Below, in pieces: positions 10,601-23,261 of a stretch of 64,000 bases of DNA; position 1 is the first letter of the stretch, and every line of letters starts with the position of its first letter. Source of the stretch: Labia minor (Eukaryota; Arthropoda; Insecta; Dermaptera; Spongiphoridae). The stretch spans positions 23,035,875 to 23,099,874 of the forward strand of contig OY720350.1 in assembly GCA_963082975.1 (NCBI GenBank), given 5' to 3'. The notes under the pieces are model-generated. The model saw only the letters and a program-made list of their open reading frames with translations, did no database searches and had not been told where the DNA came from. A program made the translations under genes and the position numbers.

Positions 10601-13600
10601 ATGTATAATGGTAAAGTAAGTATAATTAATATAATTTTACTATTATTGATGATTATTTTTCGCGATAAAGTTATATAATATCTGTACATATAAATAAATT
10701 TTTGATGTTGCAGTTTGTAGATTGTATTCATAAGAATTGTGTTACAAATTCTCAGCCTGGAGAAGAACGGGGACACATGTTCTGGTTGCCAACAAATGAT
10801 TTTTTAAGAGAAAAATGGTTAAAACAAATGGGCAGGCTTGACTTGCTTGCCCTACCTTATAATAGTCTAGCAAAATATCGTGTATGCAACCTTCATTTTA
10901 ATGATTATGATTTCTACACACCTGAAAAGAAGAAATTAATTCGTGGAAGGATACCCTTGGATATAAATCAAGATGGTAGGTTTTGTGATATTTAATAATT
11001 TAATATCCATGGTTGTGAAAAACAGAGGAATATATGCCGGAGTTGTATAAATTTTACAAATCTTTTATAATATTTTTACAGCATCACGTGTTAATACTAC
11101 AAGTGATTTTGGAATGACCTCAGAAGAGCCAAATCTTTTTGAATCCAGTTCTGGAAGATGTACGTATTATATTTTTAATGTTTTAAACTCAATTCAATTT
11201 TCTTAATCTATATTATGTATCCATATGCTTGGTGCAAATTTATCTTTTAAAATTTACTGTTGTCGTTCACTAAAAAATGTATTAATAATAAAAGAAAATA
11301 ATTTCAATAATTTTTTTTTATATTTTTTTTAGCAACACCTATTACTCCATCTGTTAGCTTGGCCTTCGAGGAGCCAAATATTTTTGAATCCAGTTCTGGT
11401 AGATGTACGTATTATATTTTTAATGTTTTAAACTCAATTCAATTTTCTTAATCTATATTATGTATCCATATGCTTGGTGCAAATTTATCTTTTAAAATTT
11501 ACTGTTGTCGTTCACTAAAAAATGTATTAATAATAAAAGAAAATAATTTCAATAATTTTTTTTTATATTTTTTTTAGCAACACCTATTACTCCATCTGTT
11601 AGCTTGGCCTTCGAGGAGCCAAATATTTTTGAATCCAGTTCTGGTAGATGTACGTATTATATTTTTAATGTTTTAAACTCAATTCAATTTTCTTAATCTA
11701 TATTATGTATCCATATGCTTGGTGCAAATTTATCTTTTAAAATTTACTGTTGTTGTTGACTTAAAAATGTATTAATAATAAAAGAAAATAATTTCAATAA
11801 TTTTTTTTAATATTTTTTCTAGCAACACCTGTTACTCCATCTGTTAGCTTGGCCTTCGAGGAGCCAAATCTTTTTGAATCCAGTTCTGGGAGATGTACGT
11901 ATTATATTTTTAATAAAATTCATTAATCTTCTCTTAACTTTGAATAGATTTGCTAAAATGATTTAAAATAAAATTTTAGTTCGCTTAGGCTTTTCTGTAT
12001 TAATTCATTGGAGTTTTTTATTTTAAACTTAATTAATTTTTGCAGGTGATCCGCGGGACATACACCTACAAGATCTCGGTGTTTCTAGAATAGAAAATTT
12101 ATCTCCCAGGAAGAAAAGATTGTACCAAAGGCTCAACGAGGTCAAGCGACTATTGAACCAAGATAAAGAGAGAAAGAGAATAATTTCACAAGAATGTAAG
12201 CGATCAAAAAAACTTCTTCATGAATCATTTCAAAATATTAATGATATCCATAATCTACCTGCTCCTCTCTCAACTTTTGTTTTATCCACCCTTAAAAATT
12301 TCTCTGTGGTTAAAAATTCCCGCCGGTATACCCAGGAAGAAAAAGCCCTTTTCCTCTCCATATACAAACATGGCCCTAGGTGCTATCGATATTTACAAAC
12401 AATCTTATGTCTTCCTTCGGTGAAAACTCTTGAACGATCGCTAAGCAATTTCGAAATGACAACAGGCATCAACAGTCAATTGTTTAGCTATTTGAACCTC
12501 GTATCCGATGGTCTGACTTCCAAGGAACGCTTTTGTTGTTTACTTTTCGATGAAATGGAGATTTCAAAATTTTTAGAGTTAAAAATAACCAAAGCTTCTT
12601 GGAAGGTACATGGTTTTGTAGAATCGGGGGCTGAAAGTGAGCTTAAACTCGCTGATCATGCTTTGGTGTTTATGCTTCGAGGCATTTCTAGTATATGGAA
12701 ACAGCCTATAGCTTATTTCTTTACACGCAATGCGGGCCATTTAACTTTTAAGAACTTGATCTGCGAGGTTGTGCAGGCTGTTCATGAAAAGACCAAATTT
12801 AGAATCGTTGCCTCTGTCAGTGACTGTGCTCCGTGGAATGCTGCTGCCATTGATTTGCTTTCAAAGAACCCTAAGAAAGCAGAGCACACCTATGTATATA
12901 ATATTGGAGATTATGAAATTGTTCATATTTTTGATCCTCCTCATCTGGTCAAATGTATGAGGAACAATTTTATTAACAAAGATATTATGTACAAAGGCAT
13001 GAAGGCAAAATGGAGCGACATAAAGAAAGCGTACGATTTTGACGTAGCACCTCCTGGGAGATTCAGGACCACAAAACTCACTAATGTCCATGTGAATCCA
13101 ACAAATCGTGATAAAATGACAGTAAAACTTGCTACGCAGGTGTTTAGTCGCTCCGTTGCAGGTACGCTTGCTTTGTTAACGAAAACAAAAGCATTGGACG
13201 CAAACGGCACGTGTGAGTTTGTTGGTTTCATGAACGACCTGTTCGACTCGCTTAATACAGACTATAAATCTAAAAACCCATTATCCAGACCATTGACTGA
13301 TGAATCGCCTCATCTTGAATTTTTGTTGGATGCGAGGCGGTCGTTGAGGGATATTAAATTTTTTGAAAAGGATACGCGCAAGGAAGCTACTTACCCTCCA
13401 TTTATGAAATTATTTATTGCATCAATCAGCAACGTAGTGAATTTGTGGAAATCTCTAAAGAAAATTGGTTTTGAAGAGCTTGCTTTAAGATCTTTTAACC
13501 AAGATCCTTTAGAGTATTTATTTAGTGTTGCGAGAGGGTTGTGTGGGGGCAATACGAAACCATCAACTTTACAATTCGCCGATGCCTTTAAAACTGTTAT

Positions 13601-14231
13601 TTTGCAAAATACTGCAAAAAGCAGTTCAGGTACGAATTGTGAAGATGATGGTGAACGTATCCTTATTTCCTACAAGCATCTATTAAATCCACAATTAACT
13701 TCTCCCGAACCAAAACCTAACAATCCTTTCCCTCCAACACTCCTATCTATCCCCTTGGGTACTCCCGCACACCCTGATTGGAATACAAACAACGTTGCTG
13801 GTACTTTGATAAGACAACTGTTGATAAATGAATGTCGTTTCTGCGTGAATTTCGCATGCGGGGAAAGCAGAAATGATATTCACAAATCAACAGAATTGCG
13901 GCAAAATGAGGGATGTTTTGAAAAACATCCCTCAGATGATTTCAAAAAACTAATATCTAAAGAGATGGGCAAGTTTTACCATAATATCCCTAGCATCATC
14001 CATCTTTCAAATATCCTCTCTTCTTCCTTTTCAGATCCCTTCTTCGAAACTGACTTTTGTCCCTTGCATGGTGATGATTTCGCCAAAAGATGTAGCCTTC
14101 TTTTACATAAAAAAATGTTGCTACATTTTATTAAATTGTGTAACAATATGATATGTAAGAAGGATACATCTTCTACAGAAATCATCAACATTTTCGTCAA
14201 ATACATTCTATATTCTCGATCATCTAGGTAA
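10601..14231 (+). CDS. P-element THAP-domain transposase, 918 residues, seven exons
   Basis: It catalyses cut-and-paste transposition in the nucleus. Exons: 10601-10615, 10714-10975, 11082-11159, 11333-11404, 11578-11649, 11823-11894, 12046-14231. Their 2757 nt form exactly 919 codons including TAA, every intron is GT-AG, and there are no stops. The THAP zinc finger is at about 6-90 (Cys9, Cys14, Cys63, His66; Trp40; RGRIP at its end) and would bind the element's ends. A low-complexity linker from repeated 72-nt exons follows. A basic coiled coil lies at about 216-255. The RNase H-like core has candidate acidic residues Asp359 (LLFDEM), Asp450 (SVSDCAPWN) and Glu680 (QDPLEYLFS), and FDPPHLVKCMRNN at about 486-498. 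The length is close to human THAP9. The start was chosen by the short MxxxK exon also seen in P2 and P3. The family call is firm; activity is inferred. Confidence 0.88.
11082..11894 (+). repeat. tandemly repeated exon-intron module inside the transposase gene
   Basis: A ~245-bp module (72-nt exon plus intron) is present at 11333, 11578 and 11823, with a diverged relative at 11082. Each exon encodes a Pro/Ser-rich piece ending EEPNxFESSSGR. The first two introns are almost identical. All these exons begin and end in the same phase, so copy-number change or skipping keeps the frame. P2 carries only one such exon (23808-23888). Confidence 0.9.
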
Positions 14232-14420
14232 ATCAACGTCCTTGTGTAATTTTTATTTAAGTGAGAAATTTAATATAATATGTTTAAAGAAAAATATGTA
14301 TAAAAGATTTGTTTACAAATGAGATACACATCATTATTGTTAATGATATTTTGTAATAATCTATTTTCAAATAAATATGTCACATACAACATAATTCTTT
14401 TCTTCTAGACATGCAAATTA

Positions 14421-14563
14421 TGAAATTTTTCAGTTAAGTGAAAAATTATTTATTTGGGGACAAGACATACATTTCAGCAATTTTTTTAAAAAAAAAAAAA
14501 TTATTTCTGAAATGTCAGTTTTAGCTCTAAATAAATAATTTTTCACTTAACTGAAAAATTTCA
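14421..14563 (+). repeat. long hairpin in P1 3' region (copy b)
   Basis: Arms 14421-14455 and 14529-14563 are 35-base perfect complements (start TGAAATTTTTCAGTTAAGTG). An inner partial pairing extends the stem toward the oligo-A loop. Confidence 0.92.
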
Positions 14564-14726
14564 TAATTTTTTCATTCTTCCCGCTCCTCTCATTCAAATG
14601 ATTCAAAATGGATTTTAAAAATGGTGCCAGGCCGGTTTTTTCACATCATAGTTCATATAGGGGTCACTTTTTAGCAGCAGCGCTAAACGCTGTTTCACGA
14701 ATTTAGCATTGCGTGTCGGGGGGTTG

Positions 14727-15008
14727 ATGCGGGGCACCACCATCTTCTTCATCCTCTGGCTGCAGCTGGCCGCGTGCCGCCCTTCCGGAACCTACATGGA
14801 CAACCAAACCCTCCTCGAGAAGAGACTCACCTTTTGCGAACAACTCGAAAATCCTAACCTGTTGTGTATGTCGCATTTCATTGTCTACATTAACATGCTC
14901 GACGACGAAGACTCTTCCAAGGCAGGCTGTCGCGAGGTCCGAACAAATTTCATCATCAGACCGAAGGGCCAACGATCAAAGCGACCTCATCACGCTTGTG
15001 ATTTGTAA
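14727..15008 (+). CDS. small predicted secreted cysteine-containing protein, copy 2
   Basis: Nucleotide-identical to copy 1 as read here. The ATG lies in the right-hand P1 target duplication, so the normal 5' leader is 4.4 kb away beyond P1. Transcription would need a promoter in the P1 3' region or splicing across the element. The frame is intact: signal peptide, five cysteines and the RSKR site. Confidence 0.75.
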   Translation: MRGTTIFFILWLQLAACRPSGTYMDNQTLLEKRLTFCEQLENPNLLCMSHFIVYINMLDDEDSSKAGCREVRTNFIIRPKGQRSKRPHHACDL

Positions 15009-15241
15009 ATTTTGTAAATAAATTTTTTAAATTAATATTTATATGTATATTGTGTTACGTATTTAAACTTAAATAACAAATAAAATACACTTACAACATT
15101 TAAAAGCAAAACTTTATTCCTGTTGTTTATTTATCGTGTACTCTATATAAACAGAATACCATGATCCAACTCCCCTCACTCCATTCCCTTACTGCAAACC
15201 ACATAACAATTCCTCCCTTTATCATAATTTTAACAAACAGT

Positions 15242-15436
15242 TCAATAAGCGATTAGTAAACAATTTAAACAATTTGCACAAAGAATAATACTTAAAAATT
15301 CTTTGATATCTATTCGAGTGATTTCTTCTCCAGTAAATCCAGTTAAATGAATAATAGCATCCTTTGCTAAGTTTGGAACACATGTTTTTTGTTTTCCCTT
15401 ATTCTTTAGAGCATACTTGTCTAAAGTGCGGCACAA
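15242..15436 (-). pseudogene. La C-terminal RRM fragment, copy 2
   Basis: Same 64-codon frame as 1537-1731. The base just 5' of the frame (AACCC, where units 1 and 3 have AGCCC/AGCCT context) is shared with units 4-6. Confidence 0.5.
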
Positions 15437-15463
15437 AACCCTTTGAGATATAATTTATATATA

Positions 15464-15580
15464 CAGTAATACCTCTCTATAAGGTCATTCTCAAAATACT
15501 CTTTAAAAACTATGTTTATTATTGTGAATTAAAATGAATGAAGTAACTATTAGACGTGACCTTATAGAGAGGTTTTACTC
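15464..15580. mobile_element. pogo/Tigger-like MITE, copy 2
   Basis: Same termini and flanking TA as the element at 1759-1875. Confidence 0.8.
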
Positions 15581-15921
15581 TACTTAATTTTATTTCCATT
15601 TCTTGAAAAAATGTTTATGTGCGTCCCAGCATAATTTTTTTTTTTTTTTTTTTGCAACGTGGTCCACGAATGGTCATAGTTTAGACACCCATGCTTTAGA
15701 TCATTTTGAATTAACTTATTCTCCATTCGTTCTTTTCTTTTATCTTTCTTTCTAAGTTTCTTTCCATTTTTACCGACCAACGATAGTAAGGGAGGTATTG
15801 TTTTCACACCAAATTCCACATGAGGAGATTTTTTACATATCACCACGAATCGTGCACTGTGTATTGGTTTTATCCTCGAGAAAAATCATCTTTATTAGTT
15901 TTTTCTTAATTTAAAATTATA

Positions 15922-15969
15922 TGACGTCATCCAGCCATTCATGACGTCACAGTCAGCGCCTCCTTATAT
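15922..15969 (+). promoter_or_regulatory. paired TGACGTCA sites plus TATA-like sequence, copy 2
   Basis: Both palindromes and their 20-base spacing are unchanged. Confidence 0.4.
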
Positions 15970-16128
15970 ATTATAAATCAAATAAAATTAAAAATATTTA
16001 AGTTATATCCATATCTGTTTTTTATTACATTAATAGATATATTAAAATTATTTGAAATTGTTTCTGTAGCTAGAAATTAATTAACATCAAACCGTCGGTC
16101 GGTTCGGACCTGGCCAGAGGTGGTCAAC

Positions 16129-16404
16129 TTATTTAATTATCTCTTTTTCATTGTATTTGATTGAATCTATTTTTAAAAATTCTTCGGGTTTTTCTTTTTC
16201 TTTAAATAATACAAAAACGGATCCTTTAAAAATAGTTTTATTATCAATGTAAGTTCGCATCTGAATATTTTCTATAGCTCCATACGGAGCAAAAAATTTA
16301 TAAAAGTTATCTTAGGTGAGACCTTCTTGTGGAAAATTATTCTAATCATTAACTCTTTGCGTTCTAATCATTATCTCTTTGCGCCTTTCCTCGTTCCATT
16401 TTAG
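16129..16404 (-). pseudogene. La first RRM fragment, copy 2
   Basis: Same fragment with the same two in-frame stops, so the gene was already dead before amplification. Confidence 0.8.
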
Positions 16405-16559
16405 GTAATATTAAAGATATATCTTATTTATAATAATTATGTAAAATCCTGATCAATAGTTTAGAATTTCTAATAATTTAATTGATATATATTATTATTT
16501 TCAAAACTTTAATCAAGTGAAAAAAATACAATTTTTTACTTTCCTCTCATTTTTCTATA

Positions 16560-17748
16560 GCACAGAGTATCCGTACACAGAGGTGGACACAATGCTATTT
16601 TTTTTCGTCACTAGTGCTGGCAGGGATGGCAGACAGGTTGGACATGTGTGAGCGTTTTTACCGACCGACGAGGGAGGCATTTTTAAATTATTTTTGAATG
16701 GATAAGGGGAATTTAAAAATTATTTATTGAGATATAAAATTAGCATTACAGAAATCAAATATGCTTTTTTCAAAAATGTTAGTTTTATATCCAAATAAAT
16801 AATTTTTAAATTAACAGAAAACTCTACCTACTTGTATGTAATTTACATAAATAAAATAAACAAATAATGTTCTTGTTAATATTTAATATGTATGGATTAA
16901 AAATTATCTTCAATGTCAATATATGAAACGAGAGAAACACATACGAATTGTTCTTATTGAGAAGGAAATTTATAAATAAATAAATAAATAATCATTTCTA
17001 TTTCCAAAAAGATACTATTTAAAAAGATCACAAGAAATCCATAAATCATTGATTAACTAAGAATAATTAATCCAACGCATTTTTAATCATCTAAGTTTAT
17101 CAAACAACTGATTTGGGTAAATTTATAAATGAAAAAAATGTGGGATGTCTCCGGTCGGCTACCATGCAAATTCCAATTGGATAAATTAACACATATATAT
17201 TATATTTAAATTAAATTATAAATTAAAATTAATAAATAGTATTTATTAAACCAGCGCGAGTTTGGCTCTTTGTTGAGGGCATCTGGTCACATGCTGGCGC
17301 GTGATGGTTATTCAACGTGCTAAAAAATTAATTCCGGTACTTTTAGCGATTCAACCAAGCTGAAATTCTATATATAGCAGTTTTATGCAATTTTTAAACA
17401 TGTGAAAAACTATAAAAGATATACTGAGAGAAGTAGGTGAATATATTTGATTTAATAGTGCTTATTGTGAATTTCTATATTGCTGTGAAATTTGTATTTA
17501 TTTATCAAATATTAAATAATTTAACTTTGATATTTGATTTGTTACAATGTAATTTAAATTATTTATCAAACAATTTATAATAAATTTTTCAATTTTATTT
17601 GTGTTAAATGTTAAATAAAATTTATATTTATATTTATCAAATAATAAATAATATAACTTCATAAGTTAAATAGTGTTAAGTGAAAAATAAAAATTAGTCA
17701 AGAATTGCTGGGTTTGTTTCGAATATTATGTGTACGGATACTCTGTGC
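16560..17748 (-). mobile_element. P-like MITE with inverted ends, copy 2
   Basis: Both 19-bp ends are intact; same interior hairpin. Confidence 0.65.
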
Positions 17749-18297
17749 ACGGATGGTATGTCGAGTTTGATATTCAAATAATTACAGGGAATTCGGAAGG
17801 CCTGTGGGAGGGGTCATTTTTTTTGCGGTGCCATCTATTGGGCGCCTGAAGAGTCAACCGTTTTCCTGTAACGCCATCTGGTGTTCGAGTTACACCGGTC
17901 CCATTGAGATGACCACGGTTGTTCTATAGTTAAATTAAAGAGAGATGTATCCAAAAATTGAGAGAAACACTATACATCTACTCTACACAAAGAAAATTAT
18001 TAATATCAAAAATATATATATATATATATATTCAATATTTGAATTAAATCCTTACCAATTCTAATATTAGGTATTACAATTAGAAAAGAATTAGTTTCTT
18101 TGAATTAGAATTTTTGAATAAATTCTTTGGTTTAATTAATCTACCTAGTTGGTTGAAAGATTTTGATCATTTCTACTATATATATATATATTATTTTATT
18201 TTGTATATTTAATTAAATAGTTAAAACTAAATATTTAGTAGCAATGAGGAATAGTTTTAATATACGAAACTTAGAATTGTAAAATGAATAGAATAAA
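17749..18297. other. non-coding A/T-rich interval, unit 2
   Basis: Same content as 4045-4603. The TA tract near 18010-18031 is about 10 bases shorter than in unit 1. No gene seen. Confidence 0.6.
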
Positions 18298-18884
18298 TAC
18301 TTAGGTTCAGTAATTAGGAAGGCTAATAATATTCGAGAAAAATTTATTTAAATTAAGGTTGCGATTGGGTAGCGCCTGATATCATGCAGAAAAGGGCCTT
18401 CTCTCGTCAAAATTGTTATCAAAGGGAATCAAAATTAAATTATATAAAACAATTATTTTGCTGGTTATATTATATGGGTGTGAGGTGTGGTCTATGACTT
18501 TAGGAGTTGAGAGTAGATTTAGAGTATTTGAGAAGAGGATTCTTCGTGGCGTTTATGGGCCAAAGAAAGATGAGGTCACCAGGAAATGGCGTAGACTGCA
18601 TAACGAGGAATAATTGCATCACCTATATGCATCTCCAGTTAGGGTCATAAAATTGAGAAGGTTGCGTTGGGCAGGAGAAAAATATATTTGTTGGGAAATG
18701 TCCGCTTAAAAGACCAAGGACGAGGTGTGCGGTAACGGATGGTCTGTGGTGCGGACAATGTCGAAAAGAGTGTGGGAGAGATGGGAGAAAATACTAGTTG
18801 GATGTGTGCAGCTCAGAATAGGGGCACTTGGAGAAATGATGTTACTGCGGCCAAACAATTTTGAATTCCGTGCACCCATAAAAT
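18298..18884 (+). mobile_element. LINE 3' remnant, copy 2
   Basis: Same truncated and stop-broken RT tail as 4604-5190. Confidence 0.85.
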
Positions 18885-18950
18885 AAATAATAAATATGTA
18901 TTAAATTAAAATATTAATATAAAAGTATAAAATATTAAATAAATATTTAT

Positions 18951-21900
18951 TTTTATATTTTAACTCGTTTAAATATGTTTTATTAATTGGATCCATTCAT
19001 TATTTTGTATTTTCTTTCTTCAAGGAATGAAAACAGCAATCCAGGGATAAAATTCCTTAATAATAGTAAGCATTTGCCTTTCACACCTGAAATCAAAAAA
19101 AAAAATTCAATTAATATAAGACTAATTAGTTGGTAAATAAAAAGTACCCAAAATAATTATAATAACGAAAAAAAAATTAATTGCAAATCTTAGAGCTTGC
19201 TTATTTAGAAATTTTATATTTTAACTCGTTTAAATATGTTTTATTAATTGGATCCATTAATTATTTTGTATTTTCTTTCTTCAAAGAATGAAAACAGCAA
19301 TACAGGGATAAAATTCCTTAATAATAGTTGGCATTTGCCTTTCAAACCTGAAATGATAAAAAAAAATTCAATTAATATAAGAATAATTAGTTGGTAAATA
19401 AAAAGTACCCAAAATAATTTGATGAACAAACCTTGACCACGACAAAGAAAATAAATAAATAGAATAATTAATTGAATAATAATAATAATAATAAAAACTG
19501 TAAAAAGAATATCTGAAAAAAACTAAAAATGTTATAGAATTAAAAGAATATTGAAATGTTTGAAATAAGATATTTTTAATTTTGATTAATTTAAAAAGAT
19601 TAAAGAAATAATAACATTTGTTCATAATTATCAAATTATAATGCAATCCAAAAAAAAAAATGAATGGCAAATCTTACAGTTTGCTTATTTAGAAATTAAA
19701 ACTTCAAAATGATAATAAAATATAAAAATTAACTGCAAATAAAATAGAAAAATTTAAAAGGTTAAAAGGATTTAAATCTTTGTAATAAGATATTTTTAAT
19801 TTTGATTAATTTAAAAAGATAATAACATTTGTTCATAATTATCAAATTATAATGCAATCCAAAAAAAAAATTAATGGCAAATCTTACAGCTTGCTTATTT
19901 AGAAATTAAAGCTTCAAAAATGATAATAAAATATAAAAATTAACTGCAAATAAAATAGAAAAATTTAAAAGGTTAAAAGGATTTAAATCTTTGTAATAAG
20001 ATATTTTTAATTTTGATTAATTTAAAAAGATTAAAGAAATAATAAAATTTGTTCATATTCACCAAATTATAATGGAAACGAAAAAAAAATTAATAGCAAA
20101 TCTTAGAGCTTGCTTATTTAGAAATTTTATATTTTAACTCGTTTAAATATGTTTTATTAATTGGATCCATTAATTATTTTGTATTTTCTTTCTTCAAAGA
20201 ATGAAAACAGCAATACAGGGATAAAATTCCTTAATAATAGTTAGCATTTGCCTTTCAAACCTGAAATGATAAAAAAAAATTCAATTAATATAAGAATAAT
20301 TAGTTGGTAAATAAAATGTACCCAAAATAATTTGAAGAACAAACCTTGACCACGACAAAGAAAATAAATAAATAGAATAATTAATTGAATAATAATAATA
20401 ATAATAAAAACTGTAAAAAGAATATCTGAAAAAAACTAAAAATGTTATAGAATTAAAAGAATATTGAAATGTTTGAAATAAGATATTTTTAATTTTGATT
20501 AATTTAAAAAGATTAAAGAAATAATAACATTTGTTCATAATTATCAAATTATAATGCAATCCAAAAAAAAAAAATTAATGGCAAAACATACAGTTTGCTT
20601 ATTTAGAAATTAAAACTTCAAAATGATAATAAAATATAAAAATTAACTGCAAATAAAATAGAAAAATTTAAAAGGGTAAAAGGATTTAAATCTTTGTAAT
20701 AAGATATTTTTAATTTTGATTAATTTAAAAAGATAATAACATTTGTTCATAATTATCAAATTATAATGCAATCCAAAAAAAAAAATTAATGGCAAATCTT
20801 ACAGTTTGCTTATTTAGAAATTAAAACTTCAAAATGATAATAAAATATAAAAATTAACTGCAAATAAAATAGAAAAATTTAAAAGGTTAAAAGGATTTAA
20901 ATCTTTGTAATAAGATATTTTTAATTTTGATTAATTTAAAAAGATTAAAGAAATAATAAAATTTGTTCATAATGATCAAATTATAATGCAATCAAAAAAA
21001 AAAATTAATGGCAAATCTTACAGCTTGCTTAGTTAGAAATTAAAGCTTCAAAAATGATAATAAAATATAAAAATTAACTGCAAATAAAATAGAAAAATTT
21101 AAAAGGTTAAAAGGATTTAAATCTTTGTAATAAGATATTTTTAATTTTGATTAATTTAAAAAGATTAAAGAAATAATAAAATTTGTTCATATTCACCAAA
21201 TTATAATGGAAACGAAAAAAAAATTAATTGCAAATCTTAGAGCTTGCTTATTTAGAAATTTTATATTTTAACTCGATTAAATATGTTTTATTAATTGGAT
21301 CCATTAATTATTTTGTATTTTCTTTCTTCAAAGAATGAAAACAGCAATACAGGGATAAAATTCCTTAATAATAGTTGGCATTTGCCTTTCAAACCTGAAA
21401 TGATAAAAAAAAATTCAATTAATATAAGAATAATTAGTTGGTAAATAAAAAGTACCCAAAATAATTTGATGAACAAACCTTGACCACGACAAAGAAAATA
21501 AATAAATAGAATAATTAATTGAATAATAATAATAATAATAAAAACTGTAAAAAGAATATCTGAAAAAAACTAAAAATGTTACAGAATTAAAAGAATATTG
21601 AAATGTTTGAAATAAGATATTTTTAATTTTGATTAATTTAAAAAGATTAAAGAAATAATAACATTTGTTCATAATTATCAAATTATAATGCAATCCAAAA
21701 AAAAAAAATTAATGGCAAATCTTACAGTTTGCTTATTTAGAAATTAAAACTTCAAAATGATAATAAAATATAAAAAATAACTGCAAATAAAATAGAAAAA
21801 TTTAAAAGGTTAAAAGGATTTAAATCTTTGTAATAAGATATTTTTAATTTTGATTAATTTAAAAAGATTAAAGAAATAATAAAATTTGTTCATAATGATC

Positions 21901-22797
21901 AAATTATAATGCAATCAAAAAAAAAAATTAATGGCAAATCTTACAGCTTGCTTAGTTAGAAATTAAAGCTTCAAAAATGATAATAAAATATAAAAATTAA
22001 CTGCAAATAAAATAGAAAAATTTAAAAGGTTAAAAGGATTTAAATCTTTGTAATAAGATATTTTTAATTTTGATTAATTTAAAAAGATTAAAGAAATAAT
22101 AAAATTTGTTCATATTCACCATATTATAATGGAAACGAAAAAAAAATTAATTGCAAATCTTAGAGCTTGCTTATTTAGAAATTTTATATTTTAACTCGTT
22201 TAAATATGTTTTATTAATTGGATCCATTCATTATTTTGTATTTTCTTTCTTCAAGGAATGAAAACAGCAATCCAGGGATAAAATTCCTTAATAATAGTAA
22301 GCATTTACCTTTCACACCTGAAATCATAAAAAAAAAAATTCAATTAATATAAGAATAATTAGTTGGTAAATAAAAAGTACCCAAAATAAGTTGATGAACA
22401 AACCTTGACCACGACAAAGAAAATAAATACATAGAATAATTAATTGAATAATAATAATAATAAAAACTGTAAAAAGAATATCTGAAAAAAACTAAAAATT
22501 TTACAGAATTAAAAGAAGAATATTGAAATGTTTGAAATAAGATATTTTTAATTTTGATTAATTTAAAAAGATCAAAGAAATAATACCATTTGTTCATAAT
22601 TATCAAATTATAATACAATCCAAAAAAAAAAAATTAATGGCAAATCTTACAGCTTGCTTATTTAGAAATTAAAGCTTCAAAAATGATAATAAAATATAAA
22701 AATTAACTGCAAATAAAATACGACATTTAAAATCTTTATAAAAAGATATTTTTAATTTTGATGAATGCAAAAAGATTAAAACAAATAATAAGATTTG
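18951..22797. repeat. nested satellite block, unit 2
   Basis: About 3.85 kb, one long BamHI-type repeat fewer than unit 1. The diverged last monomer (from about 22200) is shared with all units. Confidence 0.95.
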
Positions 22798-23253
22798 TGT
22801 TGATATTTACGATTAAACTTAATTTAAATTCTTAGATTATATATATTGTATAATAATTTAACAATTTCCATGATGCTTACCTTTAGAATTCTTAAATAGG
22901 AAAAGTTGGTTGTTGTGTATGTGTCAGAAGTCAGAATGGAATAGAGAGAAATAATTTATATTTTGGTTGCTAAGTTCGGAATCGAGAAATAATTTATATT
23001 ATCGTTGCTAATATCCACTGTAATTTTTTGGTTTATCTCAGGAAGTTCAAAACCTATTTTCATTTTTATCTTAAAATGTGTTTATATTGTTTTATGTTGT
23101 TATTTATTTATTATTTAATAATTAAATTTATTTCTCTACTTAGGTTTTTTACTGTTTCAGAATTTAACATTACGTGTCCACCCCCTGACACAGCAGCGCC
23201 CCTCCACCGTTGCTTACCTTACCTTGGCTGTTGCCTGTTGCCTCGGTCATTTG
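22798..23253 (+). promoter_or_regulatory. leader upstream of gene copy 3, interrupted by P2
   Basis: Same leader as 9807-10296, but P2 is inserted after CATTTG at 23253, so 5' UTR sequence is split: about 34 bases follow P2 before the ATG at 26230. The old P-type terminus is at 23169-23187. Confidence 0.5.
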
Positions 23254-23261
23254 GAGACCAG
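23254..23261. repeat. target-site duplication of P2, left (GAGACCAG)
   Basis: Repeated at 26196-26203. The single uninterrupted copy is seen at the equivalent place upstream of copies 4-6. Confidence 0.93.

Larger units (their letters stand above)
10305..14726 (+). mobile_element. P1: complete, apparently autonomous P-superfamily element (4.4 kb)
   Basis: The element starts CAACCCCCCGACAC and ends in the inverted form of the same 14 bases, flanked on each side by ATGCGGGG. An 8-bp target duplication and short inverted termini beginning CA fit the P superfamily. Contents in order: left subterminal region with AGGCGCTGCTGGCACT at 10365; a seven-exon THAP transposase gene (10601-14231); a 3' UTR with AATAAA near 14370; a 143-bp hairpin (14421-14563); and a right subterminal region with CAGCAGCGCTAAACGCTG. 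Units 4-6 keep the empty site. Confidence 0.93.

Noticed and set aside
12120..14231. Transposase starting at 12120
   Set aside because: The codon there is TTG and the frame is open upstream to a splice acceptor at 12045. The gene starts at 10601 and is spliced.
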